Shown piece by piece: positions 8,479-16,078 of a stretch of DNA of 64,000 bases. The notes beneath the pieces were generated by a model, which ran no database searches, was not told the origin of the DNA, and saw only the letters and a list, made by a program, of their open reading frames with translations. Position 1 is the first letter of the stretch. Each line of letters opens with the position of its first letter. Source of the DNA: Hominimerdicola alba (GTDB lineage Bacteria; Bacillota; Clostridia; Oscillospirales; Ruminococcaceae); the NCBI RefSeq assembly GCF_900112155.1, contig NZ_FOKQ01000004.1:44445-108444 (forward strand), read 5' to 3'. A program made the position numbers and the translations under genes.

Positions 8479-9408
8479 ATGACACTAAATGAAGCGGGAC
8501 AAAAGGCTGTGGCACGTCCCAGGAAAAAAAGATATATAGTGGCTGCGATATTGCTTGGGCTTATCGCGGTCTATGCCATTCTGGGCGCGGTGTTCTGGAA
8601 GATAGGTATGCCCGCATTTATGTTTGGATATAAGAAAAACGACAACGGTGGCATAACCATCACTAATTACTACGGAACTTATCTTCACGTACATATCCCT
8701 GACAAGATAGATGGTCTTGATGTTACGGAGATAGGGCGTAGAGTTTTCGATAACGACTCTGATTCACATAGCGTCAAAACTAAATTTAAGAGCTTGGTTT
8801 GCCGAAATATCCGTGAGGTAAGATTGCCTGATACCGTGGAAAAAATAGGATCTTTCGCCTTTCATCGTTGCTATAACCTTACTGATGTAAATATACCAAG
8901 TTCACTGCGTGAAACAGGCGAATGTATTTTTACCTTTACAAGTATAAAAGAAATTGAACTTCCGGAAGGAATGACCAAAATAGAGCACCTCGCATTTGGG
9001 TATTTACCTTATCTTGAAAAGGTCACACTGCCCGACAGCATTGAGGAATTAGGTGATGGTGCTTTTGCAGATTGCAATAATCTCAAGGAAATTAATTTGC
9101 CTGACGGGCTGAAAATAGTCAACGCATATGCTTTTGAATATTGCAAAGATCTCAAAGAAATAAATTTGCCTGACGGACTGAAAAAGGTCGGTGTATTTGC
9201 ATTTTATGGAAGTGCGCTTTCCAAGGTCACACTGCCTGACAGCGTTGAGGAAATATATGATTATGCTTTTGCAAATTGCAATGATCTCAAAGAAATAAAT
9301 GTGCCTGACGGGCTAAAAAAAATCAGCTCAAATGCATTTCTTAAAAGCGAGCTTTCCGATGAGCAAATACAGGCATTTTACGATAAGGCGGAAGAGGTCA
9401 TAGATTAA
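8479..9408 (+). CDS. Membrane-anchored BspA-like LRR protein (array copy 3)
   Basis: 309 residues, the longest of the four. The ATG at 8479 follows AAGGAG by 9 bp; an upstream in-frame ATG lies inside the preceding hairpin and is rejected. Residues 1-17 form a basic tail, about 18-39 a membrane helix, and the rest an outside domain with LRR_5 repeats, including two to three nearly identical 23-residue units (NLPDGLKIV..YAFE..) that point to internal repeat gain. The C-terminus LSDEQIQAFYDKAEEV is shared with the siblings. Function unknown; surface display is inferred from the positive-inside anchor. Confidence 0.85.
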   Translation: MTLNEAGQKAVARPRKKRYIVAAILLGLIAVYAILGAVFWKIGMPAFMFGYKKNDNGGITITNYYGTYLHVHIPDKIDGLDVTEIGRRVFDNDSDSHSVKTKFKSLVCRNIREVRLPDTVEKIGSFAFHRCYNLTDVNIPSSLRETGECIFTFTSIKEIELPEGMTKIEHLAFGYLPYLEKVTLPDSIEELGDGAFADCNNLKEINLPDGLKIVNAYAFEYCKDLKEINLPDGLKKVGVFAFYGSALSKVTLPDSVEEIYDYAFANCNDLKEINVPDGLKKISSNAFLKSELSDEQIQAFYDKAEEVID

Positions 9409-9422
9409 TTATCAAAAAACTT

Positions 9423-9444
9423 TCGGGCGTAGGTTGTTGCCCGA
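9423..9444. repeat. Stem-loop before LRR copy 4
   Basis: TCGGGC pairs with GCCCGA across a 10-base loop; followed by TGATTTT and then the AAGGAG of copy 4. Confidence 0.55.
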
Positions 9445-9467
9445 TGATTTTAAGGAGATCATACAGT

Positions 9468-10211
9468 ATGACACTAAATGAAGCGGGACAAAAGGCTGTG
9501 GCACGTCCCAAGAAAAAAATCAGGTATATAGTAGCTGCGATATTGCTTTTGCTTATCGCGGTCTATGCCATTTTTGGGGCGGTGTTCTGGAAGATAGGTA
9601 TGCCCGCATTTATGTTTGGATATGAGAAAAACGACAACGGCGGAATAACCATCACTGATTACCTTGGACCTTATCTGTATGTACATATTCCCGATAAGAT
9701 TGACGGAGTTGAGGTTACGGAGATAGGGTATCATGCTTTCAGCGATAAAAAGCCGGTGGATTTTCCTGCCAAAAGAACAGGCTTAAAGTCTCACTTACGC
9801 TTCTCGTTCAACGATAATATCCGTGAGGTAATAATACCTGATTCCGTGGAAAAAATTGGCGCGTTTGCCTTTGATGATTGTGAAAACCTTACTAATGTAA
9901 ATATGCCAAGTTCATTGCGTGAAATAGAGCTAGACGCTTTTTCCGATACAAAAATAAAAGAGCTCGAACTTCCGGAAGGAATGACCAAAATAGATTATCA
10001 CGCATTTGCTTTTTTAATTTATCTAGAAAAAATCACTTTACCTGACAGCATTGAGGAGATAGATAGAGCTGCTTTTGATACTTGCAGAAATCTCAAAGAG
10101 ATAAATGTGCCAGCAGGACTGAAAAGGGTCGGCGAATATGCATTTTATGGAACCGGGCTTTCCGATGAGCAAATACAGGCATTTTACGATAAGGCAGAAG
10201 ATGTTATATAA
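9468..10211 (+). CDS. Membrane-anchored BspA-like LRR protein (array copy 4)
   Basis: 247 residues, start fixed by AAGGAG 9 bp upstream and by identity with copy 3 over the first codons. Same plan: basic tail with RPKKK, membrane helix, FWKIGMPAFMFGYEKND, about five LRR_5 repeats, C-terminal LSDEQIQAFYDKAED. The region after the anchor (ITDYLGPYLYVHIPDKIDG) is conserved in all copies and may be a folded cap. The DNA of the first 150 bp is almost identical to copy 3, indicating recent duplication or gene conversion. Confidence 0.85.
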   Translation: MTLNEAGQKAVARPKKKIRYIVAAILLLLIAVYAIFGAVFWKIGMPAFMFGYEKNDNGGITITDYLGPYLYVHIPDKIDGVEVTEIGYHAFSDKKPVDFPAKRTGLKSHLRFSFNDNIREVIIPDSVEKIGAFAFDDCENLTNVNMPSSLREIELDAFSDTKIKELELPEGMTKIDYHAFAFLIYLEKITLPDSIEEIDRAAFDTCRNLKEINVPAGLKRVGEYAFYGTGLSDEQIQAFYDKAEDVI

Positions 10212-10225
10212 GCATTATGAGCATT

Positions 10226-10251
10226 CGCTGAGGCGGCTTGCCGTATCAGCG
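10226..10251. repeat. Stem-loop after LRR copy 4
   Basis: CGCTGA pairs with TCAGCG, with an inner CGG-CTTG-CCG. It shares the GGCGGCTTGCCG core with the hairpins at 7656 and 8432. Confidence 0.55.
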
Positions 10252-10272
10252 GGAAAGGTATGGTTGGTGTAA

Positions 10273-10566
10273 ATGAAGTATTTACCAATATTTGGAGAAT
10301 TGTTCGAGTCGGACACGGTGGTGTTTCTTATCATCGGGGCGGGGCTGGGATTTTTGCTGGGCTTCTTATTCAAAAACAGCAAAAGCAGAATACGCGCTGT
10401 GATCTCATTCGCGGCGGTGTACGCTGTGTGCGAGGGCATAGCAAATATCCATACTAACTTTTTAGTGGAGTTTATTCTGCTGTTCGTGGGAACAGCGGCG
10501 CTTGGGGCTATTGCGGGAGTGATCCTGAATATCCCTGTTTACAAGTTTTTATCTAAGTTAGGTTAA
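10273..10566 (+). CDS. Small membrane protein, paralogue of the gene at 6419
   Basis: 97 residues with three hydrophobic segments. Starts MKYLPIFGELFESDTV, matching the protein at 6419 throughout (GAGLGFL.GFLFK, GTAALGA.AG, NIPVY). The pair flanks the four-gene LRR array, so it may act with the anchored LRR proteins, for example in export or assembly; that is only a guess from position. No catalytic residues are evident. Confidence 0.75.
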   Translation: MKYLPIFGELFESDTVVFLIIGAGLGFLLGFLFKNSKSRIRAVISFAAVYAVCEGIANIHTNFLVEFILLFVGTAALGAIAGVILNIPVYKFLSKLG

Positions 10567-10579
10567 ACGCAAAACAGAT

Positions 10580-10603
10580 TCGGGCGGCGGGGTTGTCGCC
10601 CGA
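10580..10603. repeat. Stem-loop after the small membrane protein
   Basis: TCGGGCG pairs with CGCCCGA and is followed by TGATTTT. Closely related to the hairpins at 6737 and 9423; could act as a weak terminator of the array. Confidence 0.5.
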
Positions 10604-10681
10604 TGATTTTAAGATGCTGAGAGTGTCGGTCACGGGCAGTTTCAGCGACAGAAAAATATATAAACAAACGGAGGGTCAACA

Positions 10682-11476
10682 ATGACATTTGAAACACTTG
10701 GAAACAAAGAGAATCCTGCGGTACTGCTGATACACGGTATGCTGTGTACTGCTAAGGACTGCAGGGGCTTCGGGAAGTATCTGGCTGATGATTACTATGT
10801 CATCATGCCAACGCTGGACGGTCACGGTAACGACGGCACTGACCTGCTTTCCGCTGAGGGTGAGGCTTCAAAGATACTGGACTATCTCAGGGAGAATGGC
10901 ATAGACAGACTGGCGCTGATACAGGGCAGTTCAATGGGCGCGGAGGTGGCGCTGGCGCTGTATGAACTGCTGAATGCAAAGGGCATACCTGTTCACAGAT
11001 GCTTTTTTGACGGCGGTCCTTTCTTCGATTTTAAGCCTGCGTTCAGGCGGTTCATGTATGTGAGATTCAGGAATCTTGTGAAGATATTCGATACTGACGA
11101 CCATGAGGAAGCTTACAGCAAGGTGATGGAAAGCGGCATTATCAAGTTCGTGGCAAAGGATAAGGCGGCGGAGTTTGAGCCCATGATACGCTCTATAACC
11201 GCTGAACGGAGAAGTTTTTCGGACAGCACCATCCGCAACATGGTGAAGATATGCTACAACTGCAAGCTGCCCCATTTTACCGAGGGCGAACAGCGGAAGA
11301 TGATATTCTTCCATTCAAATGAAGAGCCTGCGGTGAAGTGCCGCAAACGTCTGGTGAAGGCGTACCCTGTGGCTGTATACCGCGGTATAAGCGGCTATGC
11401 CCACTGCGGTCTGCAAATCAAAAAGCCAAAGGGCTACGCGGAACTTCTGAAAAAGGCGATAAAAGAGGGGCTGTAA
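10682..11476 (+). CDS. Alpha/beta-hydrolase
   Basis: 264 residues with a canonical alpha/beta-hydrolase layout: LLIHGML oxyanion region at 15-21, nucleophile elbow GSSMG at 82-86 with S84 as nucleophile, and a late His in GYAHCG near 239. Probably a cytosolic serine esterase or lipase-like enzyme; the substrate is unknown. A strong ribosome site (CGGAGGG) precedes the ATG. The SUKH-domain gene follows 31 bp later on the same strand. Confidence 0.85.
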   Translation: MTFETLGNKENPAVLLIHGMLCTAKDCRGFGKYLADDYYVIMPTLDGHGNDGTDLLSAEGEASKILDYLRENGIDRLALIQGSSMGAEVALALYELLNAKGIPVHRCFFDGGPFFDFKPAFRRFMYVRFRNLVKIFDTDDHEEAYSKVMESGIIKFVAKDKAAEFEPMIRSITAERRSFSDSTIRNMVKICYNCKLPHFTEGEQRKMIFFHSNEEPAVKCRKRLVKAYPVAVYRGISGYAHCGLQIKKPKGYAELLKKAIKEGL

Positions 11477-11507
11477 AAGAGTAAAATAATGGACAGGAGG
11501 CGTTTGT

Positions 11508-12107
11508 ATGACACTTGAAGAACTTGAAAGACAGCAGGAAATACGGTTTCCGCAGGCTTTCCACAGGATATACGACATGGGTGCCATGAGCTGGCTGGAG
11601 CTTAGTCAGGGGGAGCGGAAAGCCCGTATCAGGGAGTATATCAGCGACAGCAAGGCGTTCCTGATGCTGGACGGTGCCTGCGAGATGTACCTGTTTGAAG
11701 AGGTACAGTCTGCGGCTGAGGAGCTTGCAAAGCTGGCTTCATGGATGGAAGAGGACAAGAAGCTCAGGATACGCAGCGGCGTGCGCATTGTGCCTTTCGG
11801 GCATGAGGGCGGCGGGGATATGTACTGCCTGCTGTACACCGATGGCAATCCCGAACCTGCGGTGGTGCTGTACCCCCATGACAGCTATGAAGCGCCTACT
11901 GTCTACGGCCGTGATTTTGATGAATTCGTGTACATACAGATGCTTCTGGCGGCGGAGAATGAGGAAGATGTGGAGGGTGAGCACTTCACCGAGAACATCA
12001 GGTACCTCAGCGACAAATACCGTCCGCTGGTGGAGGGAAAATCAGCCGATGAACTGACGGACGCGCTGTATTCCATGAATTTTCAGCACGCTGATATATG
12101 GGAGTGA
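11508..12107 (+). CDS. SMI1/KNR4 (SUKH) domain protein
   Basis: 199 residues. The N-terminus reads like the SUKH start (EELERQQEIRFP then a helix), and the middle has the family's strand core: IVPFGHEGGGDMYCLLY near 105-121, then VVLYPHDSYE and a FDEFVYIQMLL helix near 140-150. SUKH proteins in bacteria are often immunity proteins against nuclease toxins, but many stand alone. Here there is no toxin gene nearby, and the gene ends 4 bp before nth, its stop overlapping the nth ribosome site. Family assignment is by eye. Confidence 0.75.
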   Translation: MTLEELERQQEIRFPQAFHRIYDMGAMSWLELSQGERKARIREYISDSKAFLMLDGACEMYLFEEVQSAAEELAKLASWMEEDKKLRIRSGVRIVPFGHEGGGDMYCLLYTDGNPEPAVVLYPHDSYEAPTVYGRDFDEFVYIQMLLAAENEEDVEGEHFTENIRYLSDKYRPLVEGKSADELTDALYSMNFQHADIWE

Positions 12108-12111
12108 GCCT

Positions 12112-12750
12112 ATGAATCTGAAGCAGAAAAAAGACCTTGCATTGCAGGTGATAGAGGGGCTTGAAAAGCAGTACCCCGATGCGAAGTGCTCGCTGGAATA
12201 TTCTCAGCCCCATGAACTGCTGATAGCAACGCGGCTTTCGGCGCAGTGTACCGATGCGCGGGTGAACATCGTGACAAAGGACCTGTTTGCAAAGTATCAC
12301 AGCATAGCGGAGTTTGCCGATGCGGATATATCGGACATCGAGGAGATAGTTAAGCCCTGCGGACTTTACAAGACCAAGGCGAAGTCCATAAAGGAGATGT
12401 GCATACAGCTCCGCGATGAGCACGGCGGGACTCTGCCCGACACCCTGGAGGGGCTGACGAAACTCAGCGGCATAGGGCGAAAGACGGCGAACCTCATCAT
12501 GGGGGATATCTACCACAAGCCCGCCGTGGTGACGGACACCCACTGTATACGCATAACAGGGCGGCTTGGTCTGGTGAAGAGCAAGGAGCCCGCCAAGGTG
12601 GAGCAGGAACTCTGGAAGATACTTCCACCCGACAAGAGCAACGACCTGTGCCACAGACTGGTGCTTTTCGGCAGAGAGTTCTGTACTGCAAGAAGCCCGA
12701 AATGCGGCGGCTGTCCGCTTAGGAATATATGCGTTTCAAAAAGTGAATGA
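12112..12750 (+). CDS. nth: Endonuclease III (DNA glycosylase/AP lyase)
   Basis: Base-excision repair enzyme that removes oxidised pyrimidines and cleaves abasic sites. At 212 residues it is full length. The helix-hairpin-helix LSGIGRKTAN spans 118-127 with the lysine nucleophile K124; the catalytic Asp is D142 in VVTDTH. The C-terminal 4Fe-4S cluster ligands are C191, C198, C201 and C207 with the standard C-x6-C-x2-C-x5-C spacing. GGAG at 12101-12104 lies within the end of the SUKH gene, so the two are translationally linked. A clear terminator follows. Confidence 0.97.
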   Translation: MNLKQKKDLALQVIEGLEKQYPDAKCSLEYSQPHELLIATRLSAQCTDARVNIVTKDLFAKYHSIAEFADADISDIEEIVKPCGLYKTKAKSIKEMCIQLRDEHGGTLPDTLEGLTKLSGIGRKTANLIMGDIYHKPAVVTDTHCIRITGRLGLVKSKEPAKVEQELWKILPPDKSNDLCHRLVLFGREFCTARSPKCGGCPLRNICVSKSE

Positions 12751-12773
12751 TAAGCCGAATTTTGGGCAGAATG

Positions 12774-12802
12774 ATACCGAGGGATGACCTCGGTATTTTT
12801 TT
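12774..12802 (+). terminator. Intrinsic terminator after nth
   Basis: ATACCGAGG pairs with CCTCGGTAT (9 bp, 5-base loop), then six T. Confidence 0.9.
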
Positions 12803-12817
12803 GTGGGGAGTGTTCAC

Positions 12818-13096
12818 ATGGAAGAAAACAGGAAACTTACGGAGCTGCTGGGCAGGGACAGGGAGAGCAGAGCGTTTTTCGCTTCTCTTTCACCTGAGCT
12901 GAGACGTTTGCTGATGGCTCGTGATATCGGGAATTTTCAGACGCTGAAAAAGGCTGTGACCGAATGCGGCGGGGAGACTTTCGCGGCGGAGGACATGACT
13001 GAGGGTCAGGCGGCTTCAAATACGGAGAGCACTGGTATTTTTCCGCGGGGTGAGGATATCTCCGAGGGGAAATGGCATGAGCTGGGCGGCAGATGA
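12818..13096 (+). CDS. Small hypothetical protein
   Basis: 92 residues from the ATG at 12818, which follows GGGGAG by 7 bp; a GTG five codons earlier overlaps the preceding terminator and is less likely. The first 55 residues are helical and charged (LGRDRESRAFFASLSPELRRLLMARDIGNF in outline), and the rest is acidic and probably disordered. No membrane segment or known motif. It sits alone between two terminators. Confidence 0.6.
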   Translation: MEENRKLTELLGRDRESRAFFASLSPELRRLLMARDIGNFQTLKKAVTECGGETFAAEDMTEGQAASNTESTGIFPRGEDISEGKWHELGGR

Positions 13097-13102
13097 CAAC
13101 AG

Positions 13103-13138
13103 AAAAACGGCGTTCTCCCGAGGGAGAGCGCCGCTTTT
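13103..13138. terminator. Bidirectional terminator between convergent genes
   Basis: CGGCGTTCTCCC pairs with GGGAGAGCGCCG (12 bp with one G-T pair, 2-base centre), A-run on the left and T-run on the right, so it can stop both the small gene and the EAL gene facing it. Confidence 0.85.
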
Positions 13139-13151
13139 CCTGAAAATATAT

Positions 13152-15086
13152 CTAGGAGGTCACGTGCTTGGCATTTGTTATCAGGGCTATGAAATCCCTT
13201 TTGGAGATGGGCTTTGAATAGAGGTAGCCCTGAGCATAATCCACACCCAGGTCACGGAGCATTTGCAGCTGATGCTCGGTCTCAACGCCTTCAACCAGTA
13301 TCTTGCGGCGCATCTGCCTTATCATGCGCACGCTGCTGTCAAGGACTATCTGACCCATCTGCCCCTTTTCAGCGCTCCAGAGTATGCTTTTGTCGATCTT
13401 GATTATATCGAAATCGAGCCTGAATATTGACTGCATATTTGAATAGCCTGTGCCGTAGTCATCCATCGAAAAGCGGAAACCCTGCCTTTTCAGGATACGA
13501 ACTACCCTGCTGAGTGCGCTGTAATCGCTGGCGGCTATGGATTCGGTTATCTCGAAGTTTATCATGGTCTTGTCGATGCCGAAGCTTTCGGCAACTTCTA
13601 TGACGTGTTCGGCAAAGTCAGGCTGCATACACTGCAGCACCGAAAGGTTGACGTTTATGGATTCCATGAGGTTCAAGGCGGGGATACCGCTTTTTATGAA
13701 CTCGCAGACCTCGCGGAAAACGTAGTCGTCAACATCGTCGATAAGACCTATCTGCTCGGCGATGGGTATGAATTCATCGGGGAAAAGGTTGCCCAATTCG
13801 GGGTCGTGGAGACGTATCAGCGCTTCGGCACCGTGTAGGGTGTTATCGGAAACGCGGTAGGTGGGCTGGTAGAAGACCTCGAAATTATGCTGTTCAAGGC
13901 CGCGCGAAATGGCACTTTCCACTGCGGCACGGCGGAGCAGGTAGTCAAGGTCGGAGCCTTTAAGGATATTTTTCTCCAGTTTTTGGGGCACAGGGCTATC
14001 CGCCATATAAAGCGCATCGCTGACACTGCGTATCCTTCCGGGAACGTCAGCTGCCATGACAAGTACTTTCAGCGGTATCTCGTTATCACCTATCTTCCAG
14101 GGCTTTTCAAATCTTTCGGAGATGGTCTCGGAAAGCCATGTGACCTTATCTTCATCGGTACCCATGACGGTTATCATAAAGGTACCGGGATTTGTGCTGT
14201 AGATATAGTATCTGGGCACGAGAGTACGGAGATACTCAGCCACCAGCTTTGAAAGGGCTTCGGTATTATCCGTACCTGTGGCACGCTTGATCATATCGGT
14301 ATTGGTGATCTTCACGCACACAAGGGAAAGGCTTCTGCCGCTGACGATATAGGTATGCATATCGGATTTTATGGCACGGCGGTTGTATACGCCCATGCCT
14401 GCGTCGATGCGGTCGTCCTCTATCTCGATGGCTATCATAACGCCCAGAAGACCTATGGCTTCGGAGATGAGCTCGGTGCGTATCTCGTAGTTTATCAGCT
14501 GTACCACTATACCAAGTATCGCCACGGTGAAGAAATATATCAGCGCAGTGCGGCGCTTGCGGTTAAGGGCTTTCCATGAAAAAAGCAGCATGAATATCGC
14601 CATAGCTATGTACAGTCCGCTGAGGACGTAAATCACCATAAGCCCCCAGCTGCGGTGGTAGACCATATTTCGGTCATAGTAATACATCCACTTTGTAGCG
14701 GGGTTCAGGAGAACTATGGCTTCTATGAAAAATGCAGGTATCGTCACCAGCATATAGCGTTTTCGTTTGCCACTAAGATTCGCGCCGCAGACGTAAAGCA
14801 CGTAGAACAGGAATATCGACGGCACTATGGAGTGTAGCAGGAAGTAGGAAAAATGCCCGAACCTCACTGCCATAGCGGCAACAGGCGACACAGCCGCCCG
14901 AATAGTATTGCAGGCTGCAAGTATCTCAGACATACAGTTTAGGTCGAGTATCACGAGCATAGCGAGATACAATTTATTCTGCTGTTTATCGGTACGTCGG
15001 TTCAGCAGTGTAAAAAGTATGCCAGTTGTGCTTATCAGCATCGATGCGGCATACATCACTATCTTAGATAAAGTTATCGATGACAT
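13152..15086 (-). CDS. Membrane EAL-domain protein with degenerate GGDEF domain (c-di-GMP phosphodiesterase)
   Basis: 644 residues. Residues 1-220 form about seven membrane helices. Residues 230-370 are a GGDEF-like domain whose active-site loop reads NPGTF instead of GGDEF, so it cannot be a normal diguanylate cyclase and may be regulatory. Residues 385-640 are an EAL domain with EALIRL (421-426), an NVNLS strand, FEITES, DDYGTGYSN, IKIDKS and VEGVET, so the metal and catalytic residues look complete. It would hydrolyse cyclic di-GMP at the membrane in response to an unknown signal. A strong AAAGGAGGG site and its own promoter precede it. Confidence 0.93.
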   Translation of the reverse strand: MSSITLSKIVMYAASMLISTTGILFTLLNRRTDKQQNKLYLAMLVILDLNCMSEILAACNTIRAAVSPVAAMAVRFGHFSYFLLHSIVPSIFLFYVLYVCGANLSGKRKRYMLVTIPAFFIEAIVLLNPATKWMYYYDRNMVYHRSWGLMVIYVLSGLYIAMAIFMLLFSWKALNRKRRTALIYFFTVAILGIVVQLINYEIRTELISEAIGLLGVMIAIEIEDDRIDAGMGVYNRRAIKSDMHTYIVSGRSLSLVCVKITNTDMIKRATGTDNTEALSKLVAEYLRTLVPRYYIYSTNPGTFMITVMGTDEDKVTWLSETISERFEKPWKIGDNEIPLKVLVMAADVPGRIRSVSDALYMADSPVPQKLEKNILKGSDLDYLLRRAAVESAISRGLEQHNFEVFYQPTYRVSDNTLHGAEALIRLHDPELGNLFPDEFIPIAEQIGLIDDVDDYVFREVCEFIKSGIPALNLMESINVNLSVLQCMQPDFAEHVIEVAESFGIDKTMINFEITESIAASDYSALSRVVRILKRQGFRFSMDDYGTGYSNMQSIFRLDFDIIKIDKSILWSAEKGQMGQIVLDSSVRMIRQMRRKILVEGVETEHQLQMLRDLGVDYAQGYLYSKPISKRDFIALITNAKHVTS

Positions 15087-15132
15087 TTTCTCCCTCCTTT
15101 ACGGCAGGATAAAGATTCGCAATTTATTTATA

Positions 15133-15161
15133 ATTATATCATATTCTCTTTTAAAATTCAA
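15133..15161 (-). promoter_or_regulatory. Promoter of the EAL gene
   Basis: On the minus strand TTGAAT, 17 bp, TATAAT, about 50 bp before the ATG. Confidence 0.8.
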
Positions 15162-15230
15162 GAAGAAAAGTACATCATTGTGAATTTTATACTAATGGCT
15201 ATGTAAAAATTTAACAAACCGAGGGGCGGA

Positions 15231-16010
15231 TGCCAAGGGAGAGAGCTTTTCGCGGCAGAAAACCTGCGCTCCAACCAAACTAAGCCGCGAATAGAGCTTT
15301 TGCTCAAGCTTTTCGCGAAAAGCTTGCGGAGAGCTCGAGAGGCAGAGCCTCTCGGTCAAGGCACCAAAGCGACGCGGCAACAACGCAGTAAATAGCACAC
15401 CAAACTTCCGACCAAATAAGGCGCGGCAATATCAAAAATCCGAGCGTATGCGACCGTATGCCACCGCACAAACTATCCGCGTGAAAATATTGCCGCGCCC
15501 GAAATCGGACAGCGAAGCGAATCCGATTTCTCGACCCGAGGAACGAGGGGCGAAAACTCACAAACTAGCGCACACAGCAAATGTCCGAATGCACAAACAG
15601 AGTCCTGATTTTTGGACTGATAGCATTATCGGACAGGTATTCGTTTTTGAATGCAACAAAGTGCAGTTCGCTTATCCGAAGTACTGCGGTAGCCAAGGTC
15701 GCCCCTTGCGGGGCGAGCTGTCAAAGACGCTTCGCTGTTTAACAGCGGGCGCGGCAATAATTCTCCGCACATAGTTTGAGCGTATACTGTTTGTATTGTC
15801 CACGCTCGATTTTTTGTTATTGCCGCGCCTTTTTGGGGCGGGTAGTTTGCTTTGCTCTTATTGTTCGCTGTGCATTTTGGCTTTGCGCCTTGATGCGAGG
15901 GCTCTGCCCTCGCGCTCCCGCAAGCCTTTCGCGAAAGGCTTGAGCCAAAGCTCTATTCGCGGCATAGTTTGTTTGGTGCACTGGTTTTCTGCCGCGGGAT
16001 TTCGCTCTCT
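15231..16010. repeat. Mirror-symmetric multi-hairpin element, full copy A
   Basis: Terminal inverted repeats CGCGGCAGAAAAC (15251) and GTTTTCTGCCGCG (15984-15996), with AGAGAGC/GCTCTCT just outside. Inside is a series of hairpins whose order on the left is mirrored on the right: CAAGC...GCTTG, GAGAGGC-AGA-GCCTCTC, a GCGCGGCAATA outer stem around a GAGCGT hairpin, GAAATCGGA...TCCGATTTC, a GAGGAACGAGGGGCG hairpin, and a central TGTCCGA...TCGGACA stem holding AGTCC...GGACT. Related copies lie near 22317, 37990, 42330 and 49575. It holds no transposase and no convincing gene; short open frames inside are by-products. It fills most of the gap between the EAL gene and the symporter. Confidence 0.85.
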
Positions 16011-16078
16011 ATAAAAAGCGAGACACCATCGCAAACCGATGGTGCCCCCCAAAAAAGTATATAACCACGAAACTTCGT

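Noticed and set aside
15192..16014. Several open frames inside the hairpin elements (also near 22177, 22762, 38139, 42277 and 49694) with similar translations such as SPQAFREKL
   Set aside because: The similarity follows from the repeated DNA. They lack ribosome sites, run on either strand and end at different places. The paired changes fit structure better than coding.
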